Made by a program: the position numbers and the translations under genes. The notes beneath the pieces were generated by a model. The model was not told where the DNA came from, did no database searches, and saw only the letters and a list, made by a program, of their open reading frames with translations. 8,478 nucleotides of DNA, taken from positions 1-8,478 of the forward strand of contig CAYOJD010000122.1 in assembly GCA_964404205.1 (NCBI GenBank), given 5' to 3'. The stretch is from CAZWBR01 sp964404205 (GTDB taxonomy: Bacteria; Bacteroidota; Bacteroidia; Bacteroidales; Prolixibacteraceae). Within the stretch, counting starts at the first letter, position 1, and each line of letters starts with the position of its first letter. This document shows, piece by piece, positions 1 to 6,874 of the stretch.

Positions 1-151
1 GGCCGGCAAAAAAAGCAATCGGGAGTCTCCCCTGTCATCGCACACGTGTAATTTGCCATCTTACGTCTGTAAGAGGTACCTTTCCCTAAAATAACTTGTC
101 AGGATTTTCACTTATTTGATGTAAATTTATGAGACTAAAATCGGTAAAATT
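1..151 (+). promoter_or_regulatory. Upstream flank of the zinc peptidase gene with a weak promoter candidate
   Basis: No gene is visible in this left edge. A weak Bacteroidota-type promoter can be proposed: TAAATTTA at 122-129 matches the -7 consensus TAnnTTTG except for the last base, with a partial -33 element (TTG at 96-98) 23 bp upstream. That spacing is at the long end, and the leader would be only about 15 nt. A small hairpin, TCTTAC/GTAAGA with a 4-nt loop (59-74), lies upstream of it. It has no T-tract, so I do not call it a terminator. The bases before the ATG at 152 are A/T-rich with no Shine-Dalgarno sequence, which is usual in this phylum. Confidence 0.2.
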
Positions 152-1003
152 ATGCGTTGGCAAGGTCGTAGAGAGAGCAGTAATGTTGAAGACAGACGCT
201 CGACGGGTGGTCGAAGAGTGGCTTCAATTGGGGGCATAGGTACTATCATTGTCCTTTTAATTGTATGGCTGATGGGTGGGAACCCGATGCAATTACTTCA
301 AACGATGCAGGCTGGAGATAACTCCGAATCAACTGAAATGGTTCCTACCAATCCGCACGAAGAAGAACTAAAGCGTTTTCTTGGCGTGGTGTTGGCTGAA
401 ACAGAGGATGTCTGGATTAAGGTATTTAATGAGAACGGTGACACATACCGTCAACCAACCTTGGTACTTTTCAGGGAATCAACTGAATCAGCCTGTGGTT
501 TTTCGAGTGCGGCAACCGGTCCATTTTATTGTCCGGGCGATGAAAAGGTCTATATTGATTTGTCTTTTCTTGAAGAGATGCAGCAACAGTTGAACGCGCC
601 CGGAGATTTTGTTCAGGCCTACATAGTCGCTCACGAAGTAGGGCATCATGTTCAAAAGCTGATGGGCATCATGGATCGTTACAACAGCATGAGAGGTGAA
701 TTGTCTGAAAAGGAATTCAACAAGCTAACTGTAATGCTTGAGCTTCAGGCCGATTTTTTGGCTGGTGTTTGGGCTCATCATATGGATCGTACACATGCGC
801 TCCTTGAGCCTGGTGACATTGAGGAGGCAATGAATGCAGCAAATGCCATTGGCGACGATCGTTTGCAAAGGCAGTCGCAAGGTTATGTTGTTCCCGACTC
901 GTTTACACACGGCACTTCGGCGCAGCGCATGAGATGGTTTATGAAAGGATACGAAACCGGTGATATTTCGCAAGGCGATACTTTTAACGCGAATGAGCTT
1001 TAG
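152..1003 (+). CDS. ypfJ: YpfJ/KPN_02809-family neutral zinc metallopeptidase, membrane anchored
   Basis: The protein has 283 residues, close to E. coli YpfJ (about 287). It matches the Zn_peptidase family (PF04228). The basic N-terminus MRWQGRRESSNVEDRR is a family hallmark. It is followed by one hydrophobic segment at about residues 25-42, so the catalytic part probably lies outside the cytoplasmic membrane. The zinc motif HEVGHH is at 161-166 (H161, E162, H165). A downstream ELQAD at 197-201 supplies the likely third ligand, E197. Two cysteines (C115, C127) flank the conserved GFSSAATGPFYCPGD stretch and could form a disulfide. The C-terminal SFTHGTSAQR (250-259) is also typical. The ATG at 152 is chosen because the family's conserved MRW..R start begins there. 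The physiological substrate of this family is not established. The gene converges on porW with only 4 bp between stop codons, and nothing in the context ties it to that gene's function. Family assignment is secure; the role is unknown. Confidence 0.93.
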   Translation: MRWQGRRESSNVEDRRSTGGRRVASIGGIGTIIVLLIVWLMGGNPMQLLQTMQAGDNSESTEMVPTNPHEEELKRFLGVVLAETEDVWIKVFNENGDTYRQPTLVLFRESTESACGFSSAATGPFYCPGDEKVYIDLSFLEEMQQQLNAPGDFVQAYIVAHEVGHHVQKLMGIMDRYNSMRGELSEKEFNKLTVMLELQADFLAGVWAHHMDRTHALLEPGDIEEAMNAANAIGDDRLQRQSQGYVVPDSFTHGTSAQRMRWFMKGYETGDISQGDTFNANEL

Positions 1004-1007
1004 CCAA

Positions 1008-4000
1008 TTACCATTTAACCCTGTTGAAATAATCCATATACAATTGCAGGTTTTTATCTTCACCGAAAATGGTGAAGTTTTCCGCACTAATGGTAAAGAA
1101 CCTATAGTTTACACCTTTTAAATCAGCAAAGAGCGATTGGTCGCTATTGACTTTTCTATAGTAGGCCATTGCTGCGGCATGTTCGCCCAACCCGGTCACA
1201 ATCAATACGGAGCGGAATTCGTCGAGTTGTTCGGTTTTAACCAGAATGTTTGGCGAGCCAAAGTTCAGGCTGTTAAAGCGGTTAAACTTATCGACAAGTT
1301 GTTCGGACTTGACGTTCCCGGTAGGATAAACCAGTACAAACATATTTTCGTTACTGAGCCTTGCTTTATACGGCCCAACATAATCGGCAAATAGTCCGGC
1401 GTTTGTCGTTGGTCGTTGTTCTTGTTTGGTTTTTAGGTAATTGTCCCTAAAGAAAGCTACATATCCTTTCAAGTCGTTTTTATTCTTAAGCACCAGCTGG
1501 TTACTTTCAGTAATCAAAAAATTAGAATAACTCAAATTTTCAATCTCAGTATATAAATCGCGATTGTTGATAACCTCCCTGAAATAGGTTATGGCTTGGG
1601 TGCTATTTTTTAATCCTTCGACGATAAGTGCCGGTTTGCCACCTATTTGTGCCGAGTTCGTAACAAGTTTTTCTGCCTGATGTACAGTCGAATTAAAATT
1701 GATGAATTGGGCCACTACAGGAGCAAGCGATGCAGTTGAATCTTCAAGAACAATGATGAATTTGTGTGCTTCACCTTCGTTCATCAAATACTGGTTCTGA
1801 ACAGCGGGTCCCTGTGGTACTACCACAAATTTACCTTTTTCTTCAGGTTGTTCCCTCTCGCGTACCTTTGCAAGAAGTTCTGACGGTGCTTCAATCACAT
1901 CTTTCGGATAGTCTGAACCGATATAAGGGCTATAATTTTTTGCAAAAAACTTCAAATAATCGGTATAATCCTTATCGGCAATAATGGTTCGGTAGTTTGA
2001 CGATGAGGCTGAGAAATTATTATAATCGACTCCTTCAAGCGTTTTAAATACCGGACGTTTGCGAATGATGGAGCGGAAATAGATTAAGCCTTCATCTTTA
2101 TTGGGCATACTTCGTATGACCACCATCTGTGTTTTGGGGTTAAGGCTCACCGATTCGACATCAAAATCTGTAGATGTATAATAATCAATATTATAATTTG
2201 CAATATCAAACATCAATCTGTTTACTTTCACTCCGGCCTGTTTGGGAAATGCTACCACATAATAATGGAACATATCGTCATCGTACGAGAATTTTCCACC
2301 AAATTCATCGTTGATCTTGTTGTCATTTCTGAGTTCTTCATTAACGATATCGGCATTGATATAGCCCGATGCCAACAACTGCTGATAGTCGGCAAGCGAG
2401 TTGGCTTCCAGCAGATCTTTAATTTTTACGGCTAGTCCAATTGTGGGAGACTCGGGATATTGGCTGATATATTGCTCGAGCGACTGCATGAAACTTTCGT
2501 TGCCCATCGATTTACCTGTCGAAGTAAGCTGGATAAACTTTGCCCTGGCCATCAAGCTGCTATCGGGTTTCATGGCTATTACTTCCGAAACCAGGCGTGA
2601 CGCTTGCGGGAACATGCCTTTTCTGTAGGCTTCAACGGCTTCGGCATATTTTTGGTCCATTTTTGCATTGGCTTCTTCTAACTCTTTAAAATAGTTGGGG
2701 TTTTGAAGGAACTTTGCATATCTCGAATCGGGGTAACTGTTGATTATTTTGGCTCTAAATGCCGCCATCGAAGTTGGTTCATTGTTTTGTTCGGCCAGCT
2801 GATGCAGTTCGATATATGCCGGGAGTTCGTAAATACTTGCCGGATAGCGGCGAATTAACTCCTCAAACATTGCTGTCGAACGTGGAAAATTACCAAATGG
2901 TACCCTGAAAAGCCTGCCAGCATCGAAAAGCGAGTTTTTTATCCGTTCGTGCGACTTTTGCATCAGCGAATCGGTCAATGGCACATTTTGAAGATAATAT
3001 TCTTTTGTTTTCGGATCGCTTACTTTTTGTACCTCTTCCACATCAACATTATTATCGCCCTGCAATGCCAGTTGCTGGGTATCGTCGGGTGTCGATGAAA
3101 GTTTGTTTTTTCTTCTCCAGTTATCTTCCAATTTTCGTTTTCCCCAAATTCGTTGGAACTCGGTTTTTCCAATGCCGGCTGTTGATGGGTTATAGAAATA
3201 CCAAAGATTTGAATTGTCGGTAGTTCTGATTTGCTGCCGGTATTGTTGTGCCCTGAAATAGTTTTGGTCGTTCATTTCATCTCTTTCGGCAGCTTGCGCT
3301 TCTTGTTCCTTTCGCTGAATATCGCTGATTATTCGCGAGATAAGCGCATCTCTTTCGGCCGAAGGTAAGGCTGCAATACGCTGTAAACTATCTTCTCGAT
3401 TAATGGTGTTCAGATTATCTGTGAGCCGTTTAAGGCTGGCAGCACGGGTTATAACCGATGAATAATTGGGGTATCCGGGTTCGATTATCGCAGTGGCGCT
3501 GTCGTAGTAAGCCGAAGCCATCGCGTAGTTTTCATCTTGATAAAACAGTTTACCCACAGTAATGCTCGACATTGCCCTTTGTTTTGCATTTTCGGTGCTG
3601 TAGGCTACCGATTGTTGAAAATTGGAAATGGCTTTTTCGCGTTCGTTGGCTTTTAACGCCAACTGCCCTTTGGCAAAATAGATTCGGTCGCGGAATTTAT
3701 TGTTGTTGGGGTCTTTTAATAATTTATTCAAAAGCTTATTGGCACTTATGGAGTCGCCTTCGGAAAGCTCGAGCACTGATATTCGAGCATTGAATGCCAT
3801 ATCGACTTCAGGCTTCATTTTCACAACCTTTTTGAATAATGTTGCTGCCTCTACGTTCATATTTTGTTCGGCAAGCAACTGGGCCAATATGTAACGGGTT
3901 CTGATTTTCAGTTTGTGTGGCATTGGATATTCAAGGGCTGTTTTCAGATAGGGGATAGCTTCGGTGTGGTTTTCACTTTTGATGGAAAAATAGGCGTAAG

Positions 4001-4637
4001 TAAGATTAATGTCGGCGCGCAGCGATTTTGGAATGCCGCCATCGCGTTCGAGCCTTTTTAAAATGTCAGGTACTTTTTCCAGCTCCCCGCTTTCGATGTA
4101 AGTTTGTGCAAGCCCCAGATAGGCCTCGTATCGTACCGGACTGTTGGTGAATTTACGCAGTACATATTGGTAATTTTCTTCCGCCCGATGAAAATCGTGG
4201 ATGTAATAACTGGCCTGTCCCATTAGCAGATAGCTGTCGTCGACCCAGTTATTGTATTCGCCTTTCGAGGCAAATTTCATGTAACGTTCCGATTTATTCG
4301 ATTTCCGTTTCGGATTTCGGGTTACCGAATGCAGCGCTATCAATTTCGAGGCCTTCTGAATGGCAAGTTCCATCTCGGCTACGGCTACGGTTGCAGCATC
4401 GGCATCACCATATTTATACACCGGAAGAATGTGGGTATAGTCGTCGGTAACACTTTTGTCGATACGTTCAACACCTGACTTCAGGCTCTCTTTTGCATTG
4501 AAGTAAATGTTATAGCGCGATGTCAGGTTGTGGTAGGCCCTCGACGACGGCGTATTTTTCTTGGTATTACATCCCAGCAAAAACCCTGTCAGCCAAAGTG
4601 CTGCCAAATAATATTTCCAAGTTCTTTTTAATGCCAT
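1008..4637 (-). CDS. porW: Type IX secretion system periplasmic lipoprotein PorW/SprE, long form with triplicated C-terminal module
   Basis: This 1209-residue lipoprotein belongs to the PorW/SprE family, which is needed for type IX protein secretion and gliding in Bacteroidota and is thought to link the outer-membrane translocon to the PorLM motor/trans-envelope parts. The signal peptide ends in lipobox LLGC (20-23), giving a lipidated C23. The family signature NLTSRYNIYFNAKESL follows at 37-52. TPR-like helical hairpins occupy about 130-390. A charged, probably coiled-coil stretch lies at about 412-470. The second signature, LWYFYNPSTAGIGKTEFQRIW, spans 478-498 and is followed by GKRKLEDNWRRK. 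More TPR-like helices occupy about 565-740. From about 789 to the C-terminus are three related segments of about 112 residues (see the repeat entry). From memory, characterised PorW (about 600 aa) and SprE (about 870 aa) are shorter, so this is a long form. The start at 4637 gives a well-formed lipoprotein signal. It lies 106 bp downstream of mtnA in the same direction, so cotranscription is possible, though a promoter candidate sits in the gap. The family call is firm; the job of the C-terminal part is unknown. Confidence 0.92.
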   Translation of the reverse strand: MALKRTWKYYLAALWLTGFLLGCNTKKNTPSSRAYHNLTSRYNIYFNAKESLKSGVERIDKSVTDDYTHILPVYKYGDADAATVAVAEMELAIQKASKLIALHSVTRNPKRKSNKSERYMKFASKGEYNNWVDDSYLLMGQASYYIHDFHRAEENYQYVLRKFTNSPVRYEAYLGLAQTYIESGELEKVPDILKRLERDGGIPKSLRADINLTYAYFSIKSENHTEAIPYLKTALEYPMPHKLKIRTRYILAQLLAEQNMNVEAATLFKKVVKMKPEVDMAFNARISVLELSEGDSISANKLLNKLLKDPNNNKFRDRIYFAKGQLALKANEREKAISNFQQSVAYSTENAKQRAMSSITVGKLFYQDENYAMASAYYDSATAIIEPGYPNYSSVITRAASLKRLTDNLNTINREDSLQRIAALPSAERDALISRIISDIQRKEQEAQAAERDEMNDQNYFRAQQYRQQIRTTDNSNLWYFYNPSTAGIGKTEFQRIWGKRKLEDNWRRKNKLSSTPDDTQQLALQGDNNVDVEEVQKVSDPKTKEYYLQNVPLTDSLMQKSHERIKNSLFDAGRLFRVPFGNFPRSTAMFEELIRRYPASIYELPAYIELHQLAEQNNEPTSMAAFRAKIINSYPDSRYAKFLQNPNYFKELEEANAKMDQKYAEAVEAYRKGMFPQASRLVSEVIAMKPDSSLMARAKFIQLTSTGKSMGNESFMQSLEQYISQYPESPTIGLAVKIKDLLEANSLADYQQLLASGYINADIVNEELRNDNKINDEFGGKFSYDDDMFHYYVVAFPKQAGVKVNRLMFDIANYNIDYYTSTDFDVESVSLNPKTQMVVIRSMPNKDEGLIYFRSIIRKRPVFKTLEGVDYNNFSASSSNYRTIIADKDYTDYLKFFAKNYSPYIGSDYPKDVIEAPSELLAKVREREQPEEKGKFVVVPQGPAVQNQYLMNEGEAHKFIIVLEDSTASLAPVVAQFINFNSTVHQAEKLVTNSAQIGGKPALIVEGLKNSTQAITYFREVINNRDLYTEIENLSYSNFLITESNQLVLKNKNDLKGYVAFFRDNYLKTKQEQRPTTNAGLFADYVGPYKARLSNENMFVLVYPTGNVKSEQLVDKFNRFNSLNFGSPNILVKTEQLDEFRSVLIVTGLGEHAAAMAYYRKVNSDQSLFADLKGVNYRFFTISAENFTIFGEDKNLQLYMDYFNRVKW
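1011..2273 (-). repeat. Three tandem divergent protein modules in the C-terminal third of PorW
   Basis: Three segments share one layout: residues 789-903 (nt 1929-2273), 957-1068 (nt 1434-1769) and 1098-1209 (nt 1011-1346). Each opens with a beta-like strand (MFHYYVVAFP; AHKFIIVLED; NMFVLVYP). A helix with F-x-x-(Y/F)-N follows (MFDIANYN; QFINFN; KFNRFN), then a strand ending in a VIRSMPN/IVEGLKN/IVTGLGE turn. Next is a helix with A/G..YFR or YYR (EGLIYFRSI; QAITYFREV; AAMAYYRKV), and then NF/FF-I/A-S-x-x-N (NNFSASSSN; SNFLITESN; RFFTISAEN). Each unit closes with a YxxFFxxNY-type helix (YLKFFAKNY; YVAFFRDNY; YMDYFNRVK). Linkers are rich in charged residues and proline. Identity between copies is low, so these are old protein-level duplications and not recent DNA repeats. 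I read them by eye from the translation, and boundaries are good to about 5-10 residues. Confidence 0.72.
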
Positions 4638-4663
4638 ATCGTGTTCCGGAAAATCGGTTTTGG

Positions 4664-4694
4664 TAAAGATATAAAGAGTAACTGTGGAATAAAA
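4664..4694 (-). promoter_or_regulatory. Candidate promoter for porW
   Basis: On the minus strand, TATCTTTA (4671-4664) matches the Bacteroidota -7 consensus TAnnTTTG at all but the last position. A T-rich TTTT (4694-4691) stands in for the -33 TTTG element, 19 bp upstream. The start point would be about 30 nt before the porW ATG at 4637. The whole 106-bp gap is very AT-rich, which favours a promoter but also raises the chance of random matches. It would let porW be transcribed separately from mtnA. Confidence 0.3.
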
Positions 4695-4721
4695 ATAATA
4701 TTTCTGGTATAAATAATACAG

Positions 4722-4736
4722 TAATTCAGTGAATTA
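4722..4736 (-). terminator. Small AT-rich hairpin after mtnA, possible weak terminator
   Basis: TAATTC and GAATTA form a perfect 6-bp inverted repeat with a 3-nt loop, starting 7 nt beyond the mtnA stop codon on the minus strand. It is followed by CTGTATTATTT. The stem has a single G-C pair, so intrinsic termination would be weak at best. It could instead be a processing or operator site, or chance in AT-rich DNA. Confidence 0.22.
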
Positions 4737-4743
4737 TATCTTT

Positions 4744-5850
4744 TTATTCCCTTTCGGGGAAGAGCATTTTTATGCTTTGGGCGTTGGCGTTGCAAATTCC
4801 TCTTTCGGTTATCAGGCCAGAAACCAACCGTGCAGGGGTGACATCGAAGCCGTAATTGGCCACAGCATGTTGTTCAGGAATAATTCTGAATTTGCTGCAA
4901 ACCCCGGCTTCGGTTTCGCCTTCCATCCAGCGTACCTCCTCCCCGTTGCGTTCTTCGATGGGTATTTCGCCAATGCCGTTGCTCATGGTAAAATCGATGG
5001 TCGAAGAGGGAAGTGCCACCCAGAATGGAATTTGGTTATCGTGGGCGGCCAACGCTTTCAAATAAGTGCCTATTTTATTGGCCACATCGCCGGTACGGGT
5101 CGTGCGGTCGCTGCCGACGATGCAAAGGTCGATCTGTCCATGTTGCATCAGGTGGCCACCGCTGTTGTCGGGGATTATAGTATGCGGAACATTTTCCATG
5201 GCCAGCTCCCACGCGGTAAGCCGTGCACCTTGGTTCCGCGGCCTCGTTTCGTCAACCCAGACATGTACCGGAATTCCTTCACGATGGGCTTTATAAATGG
5301 GTGCTGTAGCCGTTCCCCAGTCGATACAAGCCAACCAGCCGGCATTACAGTGGGTGAGAATGTTGACCGGCTCCCCGTTTTTCTTCCGGCTGATTTCGCT
5401 TATCAGGCCTTTGCCCCACTCGCCAATAGCCTCCGACCATTCGATTTCGCGCTGTTTTACCCTTTCGGCTTCGGTGTATGCCATTGTTTCGGCGGCTTGT
5501 TTCGACGGGCTGGTCAGAATATTTGTCACCACTTCATCAATCAGAATCGCCAGGTTGACGGCTGTCGGACGGGCGTTTTTCAAATAATTGGCCTGTCGGA
5601 TAAGTTCCGCTTTCCAGTTAACATCTGACGATTCCCTGACAGCCAGCCAGATTCCGTAAGCTCCGGTTACGCCTATCAATGGTGCCCCGCGTACAGCCAT
5701 ATCGCCAATGGCCAACCAAATATCTTCAACCGTTTTGAGCCTGCATATTTCGAAAGCAAACGGAAGTTTGCGCTGGTCGATAACCGACACGACACCTTCA
5801 GTGGGCGAATCGGCCCATATGGTATGATAAGCTTTACCGTCGATCTTCAT
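4744..5850 (-). CDS. mtnA: S-methyl-5-thioribose-1-phosphate isomerase (MtnA)
   Basis: MtnA converts 5-methylthioribose 1-phosphate to 5-methylthioribulose 1-phosphate in the cytoplasm, a step of methionine salvage from the polyamine by-product methylthioadenosine. The 368-residue protein is collinear with the family (PF01008, aIF-2B-like fold) and of normal length. Substrate-phosphate motif RGAPLIGVTGAYG is at 54-66 and ARPTAVNL at 93-100. The catalytic cysteine is C168 in THCNAG (166-171) and the catalytic aspartate is D248 in GSDR (246-249). These correspond to Cys160 and Asp240 of the B. subtilis enzyme. VDETRPRNQGARLTAWEL (199-216) and GDVANKIGTY (254-263) are further hallmarks. No other salvage gene (kinase, phosphorylase, dehydratase, enolase) is in the window. 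The related 5-deoxyribose/methylthio-shunt use of MtnA is therefore equally open. It is divergent from the DUF1080 gene. The start is ATG at 5850, giving the usual short N-terminus before the conserved core. A 299-codon open frame runs opposite it and is judged a shadow. Confidence 0.96.
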   Translation of the reverse strand: MKIDGKAYHTIWADSPTEGVVSVIDQRKLPFAFEICRLKTVEDIWLAIGDMAVRGAPLIGVTGAYGIWLAVRESSDVNWKAELIRQANYLKNARPTAVNLAILIDEVVTNILTSPSKQAAETMAYTEAERVKQREIEWSEAIGEWGKGLISEISRKKNGEPVNILTHCNAGWLACIDWGTATAPIYKAHREGIPVHVWVDETRPRNQGARLTAWELAMENVPHTIIPDNSGGHLMQHGQIDLCIVGSDRTTRTGDVANKIGTYLKALAAHDNQIPFWVALPSSTIDFTMSNGIGEIPIEERNGEEVRWMEGETEAGVCSKFRIIPEQHAVANYGFDVTPARLVSGLITERGICNANAQSIKMLFPERE

Positions 5851-5878
5851 TTGATAGCAATTTGAAATAACTCTTTTT

Positions 5879-5912
5879 CGAAGATAAGCGGCTTTTCCGA
5901 CTTACGAAAGCC
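5879..5912 (-). promoter_or_regulatory. Candidate mtnA promoter overlapped by an inverted repeat
   Basis: On the minus strand, TATCTTCG (5886-5879) fits seven of the eight positions of the TAnnTTTG -7 pattern. TTTC (5909-5906) lies 19 bp upstream as a 3-of-4 -33 element. The expected start is some 20-25 nt before the mtnA ATG. A 6-bp inverted repeat, GGCTTT (5890-5895) and AAAGCC (5907-5912) with 11 bp between the arms, covers the -33 element and the spacer. That placement would suit a dimeric repressor, but a short repeat such as this can arise by chance. A C7 run (5923-5929) lies just upstream of the -33 element. There is no riboswitch-sized leader for mtnA. Confidence 0.3.
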
Positions 5913-5922
5913 TTAATCGCTG

Positions 5923-6072
5923 CCCCCCCAATCTTCTTGCTACATTTTTCTTACATTTAACGGTCTGAACAGCCAATCGGTTCGACAAAAGCAATGGACA
6001 GTTAATGCCTCCCGGCTGACTGTTTTATCAAAATAACTGACTTTTAATGTTTAACGAATAATTTTAAAAAAA
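5923..6072 (+). promoter_or_regulatory. Right half of the divergent intergenic region, leader of the DUF1080-oxidoreductase operon
   Basis: No gene is visible here. Two copies of TACATTT start 11 bp apart (5941-5947 and 5952-5958). Each fits seven of eight positions of TAnnTTTG, but neither has a convincing -33 element, so they could be either promoter or operator half-sites on one face of the helix. From 5998 to 6023 an imperfect stem (ACAGT/ACTGT, with an inner GCC/GGC around TCCC) is followed by TTTT. If transcription starts near 5965, this lies in a leader of roughly 110 nt. The start codon at 6073 is preceded by an A7 run and has no Shine-Dalgarno sequence, in keeping with A-rich initiation regions in Bacteroidota. 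Confidence 0.25.
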
Positions 6073-6834
6073 ATGGAAAAAAGTAGGTTTCTCTTCTTCG
6101 CAATGTTAGCTGCGGTTTTGATGCTTTCGTTTACCCTCACCGGCGACAAAGATGCCAAGACAATCTTGTCGGAACTCGACAAAAAAGCAGCTCCCAACTC
6201 ATTGGGCAAATCGGAAGCAAAAGCCGGATGGCAACTGCTCTTCGATGGCAAAAGTATGACAGGGTGGCATGGCTACAACATGAAAGGCATTCCTGAAAGT
6301 TGGAAAATTGAAGATGGGGCCTTGACGATGACGACCGAAGGCGGTGGTGAGAGTCAGGATATTATTACCGATAAGCGGTACAGAAATTTTGCTTTCAGTA
6401 TTGAATTCAAATTAACCAAAGGAGCCAACAGCGGAATTATCTTTCAGGTTGCCGAAGATTCCAAATACAAATATCCTTACGAAACCGGCCCTGAATTTCA
6501 GGTTATCGATCACGAGAACTGGCCCGATAAACTGGAAGATTGGCAGATTTGCGGCGCCAATTATGCCATGTACCCACCCAAAGCTAAACCTTACAAACCG
6601 GTTGGCGAATGGAACCACGCCTTGTTGATTGTCGATGGAAATAAGGTGACACATCTGTTGAACGGAGTGGTTACCGTGGAATATGAAAAATATACCGACG
6701 AATGGAAAAAACTTCGCGACAGCGGAAAATGGTCAGCCTTTCCCGATTATGGAAAATACGACGAAGGTCATATCTCACTGCAAAACCATGGAACAAAGGT
6801 TTGGTACCGTAGCGTGAAAATAAAACAACTCTAA
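6073..6834 (+). CDS. Secreted DUF1080 (3-keto-disaccharide hydrolase family) protein
   Basis: The 253-residue protein has a hydrophobic N-terminal signal at about residues 4-22 with no lipobox cysteine, so it is probably released into the periplasm or beyond. After a short lysine/alanine-rich linker comes a single DUF1080 domain (PF06439, concanavalin-like beta-sandwich) at about 52-251. It opens with the hallmark LLFDGKSMTGWHG (55-67). SGIIFQVAED (120-129) and TGPEFQVIDH (138-147) are typical core strands, and GHISLQNHGTKVWYRSVKIKQL (232-253) is the classic family ending. The domain is complete. PF06439 is named for 3-keto-disaccharide hydrolysis, and relatives in gut Bacteroidota act on 3-keto-glycosides; many family members remain uncharacterised. 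The gene lies 40 bp before a Tat-exported Gfo/Idh/MocA oxidoreductase in the same direction, which fits an oxidise-then-cleave pathway. Substrate cannot be told from the sequence. The family is certain; the enzymatic role is an inference. Confidence 0.9.
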   Translation: MEKSRFLFFAMLAAVLMLSFTLTGDKDAKTILSELDKKAAPNSLGKSEAKAGWQLLFDGKSMTGWHGYNMKGIPESWKIEDGALTMTTEGGGESQDIITDKRYRNFAFSIEFKLTKGANSGIIFQVAEDSKYKYPYETGPEFQVIDHENWPDKLEDWQICGANYAMYPPKAKPYKPVGEWNHALLIVDGNKVTHLLNGVVTVEYEKYTDEWKKLRDSGKWSAFPDYGKYDEGHISLQNHGTKVWYRSVKIKQL

Positions 6835-6874
6835 ATTAAACGATAAGTCCAATTCAAACCATCAACGTAATACA

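Noticed and set aside
21..31. GGGAGTCTCCC palindrome near the left edge as a hairpin
   Set aside because: The stem is 4-5 bp with a 1-3-nt loop and has no T-tract, so it does not support a terminator; the gene upstream of the window is not visible.
725..1087. 120-codon minus-strand frame across the end of the peptidase gene and the end of porW
   Set aside because: It overlaps two well-supported genes, has no recognisable domain, and would require the junction to be coding on both strands.
4729..5628. 299-codon open frame on the plus strand opposite mtnA
   Set aside because: It lies almost wholly antisense to mtnA, whose translation shows every family motif and both catalytic residues. The antisense product is Phe/Gly/Pro-rich with no recognisable domain, typical of a shadow frame in GC-richer coding DNA.
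5998..6026. Stem-loop followed by TTTT upstream of the DUF1080 gene as a terminator or attenuator
   Set aside because: The outer stem is only 5 bp with unpaired bases on both sides of a 3-bp inner stem, and no gene upstream on this strand needs terminating. It is mentioned only as part of the leader.
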